Of a stretch of DNA of 5,818 nucleotides, positions 4,974-5,818 are shown piece by piece; positions within the stretch are counted from its first letter, which is position 1, and the number at the start of each line of letters is the position of its first letter. Both the position numbers and the translations under genes were made by a program. The notes beneath the pieces are model-generated. The model was given only the letters and a program-made list of their open reading frames with translations. It had not been told where the DNA came from and did no database searches. The DNA lies in the NCBI GenBank assembly GCA_018883485.1, contig VEQB01000159.1, positions 1-5,818 on the forward strand, written 5' to 3'. The stretch comes from Bacteroidota bacterium (lineage in GTDB: Bacteria; Bacteroidota; Bacteroidia; UKL13-3).

Positions 4974-5818
4974 TAATACACGCGTTTAACGCGTTGTGAA
5001 ACGCCTGTTAATACTTCGTAAGGTATGGTGCCAATGTGGGCGCTTATTTCATGCAAACTTGGCTTGTCACCAAACACAATTACTTCATCCCCAACTTTGC
5101 AATCAATATCGCTAATGTTAAGCATGGTCATGTCCATGCAAATATTGCCAACAATAGGTGCAACTTGCCCATTCACTAACATATATCCAGTGCCATTACT
5201 TAATTTTCTATCTAATCCATCGGCATAGCCAATAGCAACAATGGCTATACGTCCTGCGGTTTGAAGCTTCCCATTTCTGCCATAACCAATGCTTTCATTT
5301 ACTTCAATTTCTCTAATTTGAGAGATGATGGTTTTAAGGGTTCCTATAGGTTTAAGTTGAAATGATTTTTGTTGTGAAGGGTCAATGCCATACAAACCAA
5401 TTCCTAAACGCACCATGTCAAATTGTGCTTCTTTAAATCTTGTAATTCCTCCACTATTTAGGCAATGCCGCAGAACAGGATAAGGAAAGGCTTCGCAAAT
5501 AAGTGCACTGAGTGGTTTAAACTTTTCAATTTGAGATAGTGTAAATGGGTCATGAGAAGTTTCTTCGCTGGCAGCTAAATGGGTAAATACAGAATTTACC
5601 TTTAAGTTGGGGGTAGCTTTCAATAGTTGCAAAAGGGCAGGTATTTCATGGGCGTCAAAGCCCAACCGTTTCATACCAGTATCTAGTTCTAAATGAATCC
5701 CAATTTCTTCGCCATCTGCTACCTCAATGAGTTTATTTAAAATATCAAATTGGTAGATTTCTGGCTCTAAATGATGTTTAAGCAAAGCATCAAAACTAGA
5801 AGGTTCTGGGTTCATAAC
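4964..5818 (-). CDS. alr: Alanine racemase (C-terminal part; possibly of a MurF-Alr fusion)
   Basis: This PLP enzyme interconverts L- and D-alanine for peptidoglycan. The frame is open at the right edge: a Val codon precedes the Met at 5815, and the PLP-lysine segment (about 90 residues) is outside, so that Met is internal. Numbering from it and aligning from memory with Geobacillus Alr: HLELDTGMKRLG (41-52; R50 = R136), THLA (78-81; H79 = H166), HCLNS (117-121), MVRLGIGLYG (134-143; R136 = R219, which contacts the PLP ring nitrogen), catalytic Tyr in SIGYG (Y178 = Y265), IGYADG (195-200), NICMDM (224-229; M228 = M312) and TIPYEV (263-268; Y266 = Y354). The C-terminal beta domain is complete and ends VYYYE. 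E43 occupies the position of the carbamylated K129. In many Bacteroidota Alr is fused behind MurF; this piece cannot show whether that holds here. Confidence 0.95.
   Translation of the reverse strand, partial: VMNPEPSSFDALLKHHLEPEIYQFDILNKLIEVADGEEIGIHLELDTGMKRLGFDAHEIPALLQLLKATPNLKVNSVFTHLAASEETSHDPFTLSQIEKFKPLSALICEAFPYPVLRHCLNSGGITRFKEAQFDMVRLGIGLYGIDPSQQKSFQLKPIGTLKTIISQIREIEVNESIGYGRNGKLQTAGRIAIVAIGYADGLDRKLSNGTGYMLVNGQVAPIVGNICMDMTMLNISDIDCKVGDEVIVFGDKPSLHEISAHIGTIPYEVLTGVSQRVKRVYYYE
4980..4994. other. Short GC-rich palindrome near the convergent gene ends
   Basis: ACGCGTTTAACGCGT is two ACGCGT hexamers, each palindromic itself, around TTA, so it can fold into a 6-bp stem with a 3-nt loop on either strand. 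It lies inside the last codons of the racemase gene, 7 bp past the methyltransferase stop codon. No T tract follows on either strand, so a terminator role is only a possibility. Coding constraint (Lys-Arg-Val region) may explain part of it. Confidence 0.35.

Noticed and set aside
5025..5228. Open frame of 67 codons on the + strand inside the racemase gene
   Set aside because: It is antisense to conserved alanine racemase motifs and has no recognisable product.
1..5818. A new multi-gene system linking these genes
   Set aside because: All five genes belong to known families with unrelated roles, and clpC and rlmH are complete and canonical in layout. Adjacency alone does not support a shared novel function.

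Overview
The window looks like chromosomal DNA of a member of the Bacteroidota. The reasons are low G+C, no Shine-Dalgarno sequence before any start codon that can be seen, a peptide transporter of the Bacteroidota POT type, a ClpC-type unfoldase with very short upstream DNA, and gaps filled with 7-bp and 8-bp tandem repeats. This assignment rests on family recognition and sequence style, not on a database search. Four genes lie on the + strand (POT transporter, clpC, rlmH, a class I methyltransferase) and one lies on the - strand (alanine racemase). The first and last genes run off the window edges.

Layout: 1-975 is the C-terminal part of a proton-coupled oligopeptide transporter. 976-1116 is a 141-bp gap with a weak Bacteroidota-type promoter candidate overlapped by a perfect 8+8-bp dyad. 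1117-3666 is a complete two-AAA+-domain ClpC. 3667-3788 is a non-coding gap with nine tandem heptamers (3685-3747) and three octamers (3751-3774), inside which a 93-nt stretch (3664-3756) has no G on the + strand. 3789-4253 is rlmH, a 23S rRNA pseudouridine N3-methyltransferase. 4254-4313 is a second heptamer array, interrupted by an imperfect 26-nt hairpin. Its last heptamer supplies the start codon of a SAM-dependent methyltransferase (4314-4973). That gene ends tail-to-tail with, and overlaps by 10 bp, an alanine racemase on the other strand (4964-5818), which in this phylum is often the C-terminal half of a MurF-Alr fusion.

The genes are mainly housekeeping: peptide uptake, protein quality control, ribosome modification and D-alanine supply for peptidoglycan. 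There is no sign of one pathway linking them, and no defence, mobile or secondary-metabolism system is visible. The most interesting material is outside the genes or at single residues: the two related heptamer arrays flanking rlmH, the G-free tract after clpC, the dyad upstream of clpC, a Glu at the usual carbamylated-Lys position of alanine racemase, and a Pro replacing a usual Arg in RlmH.
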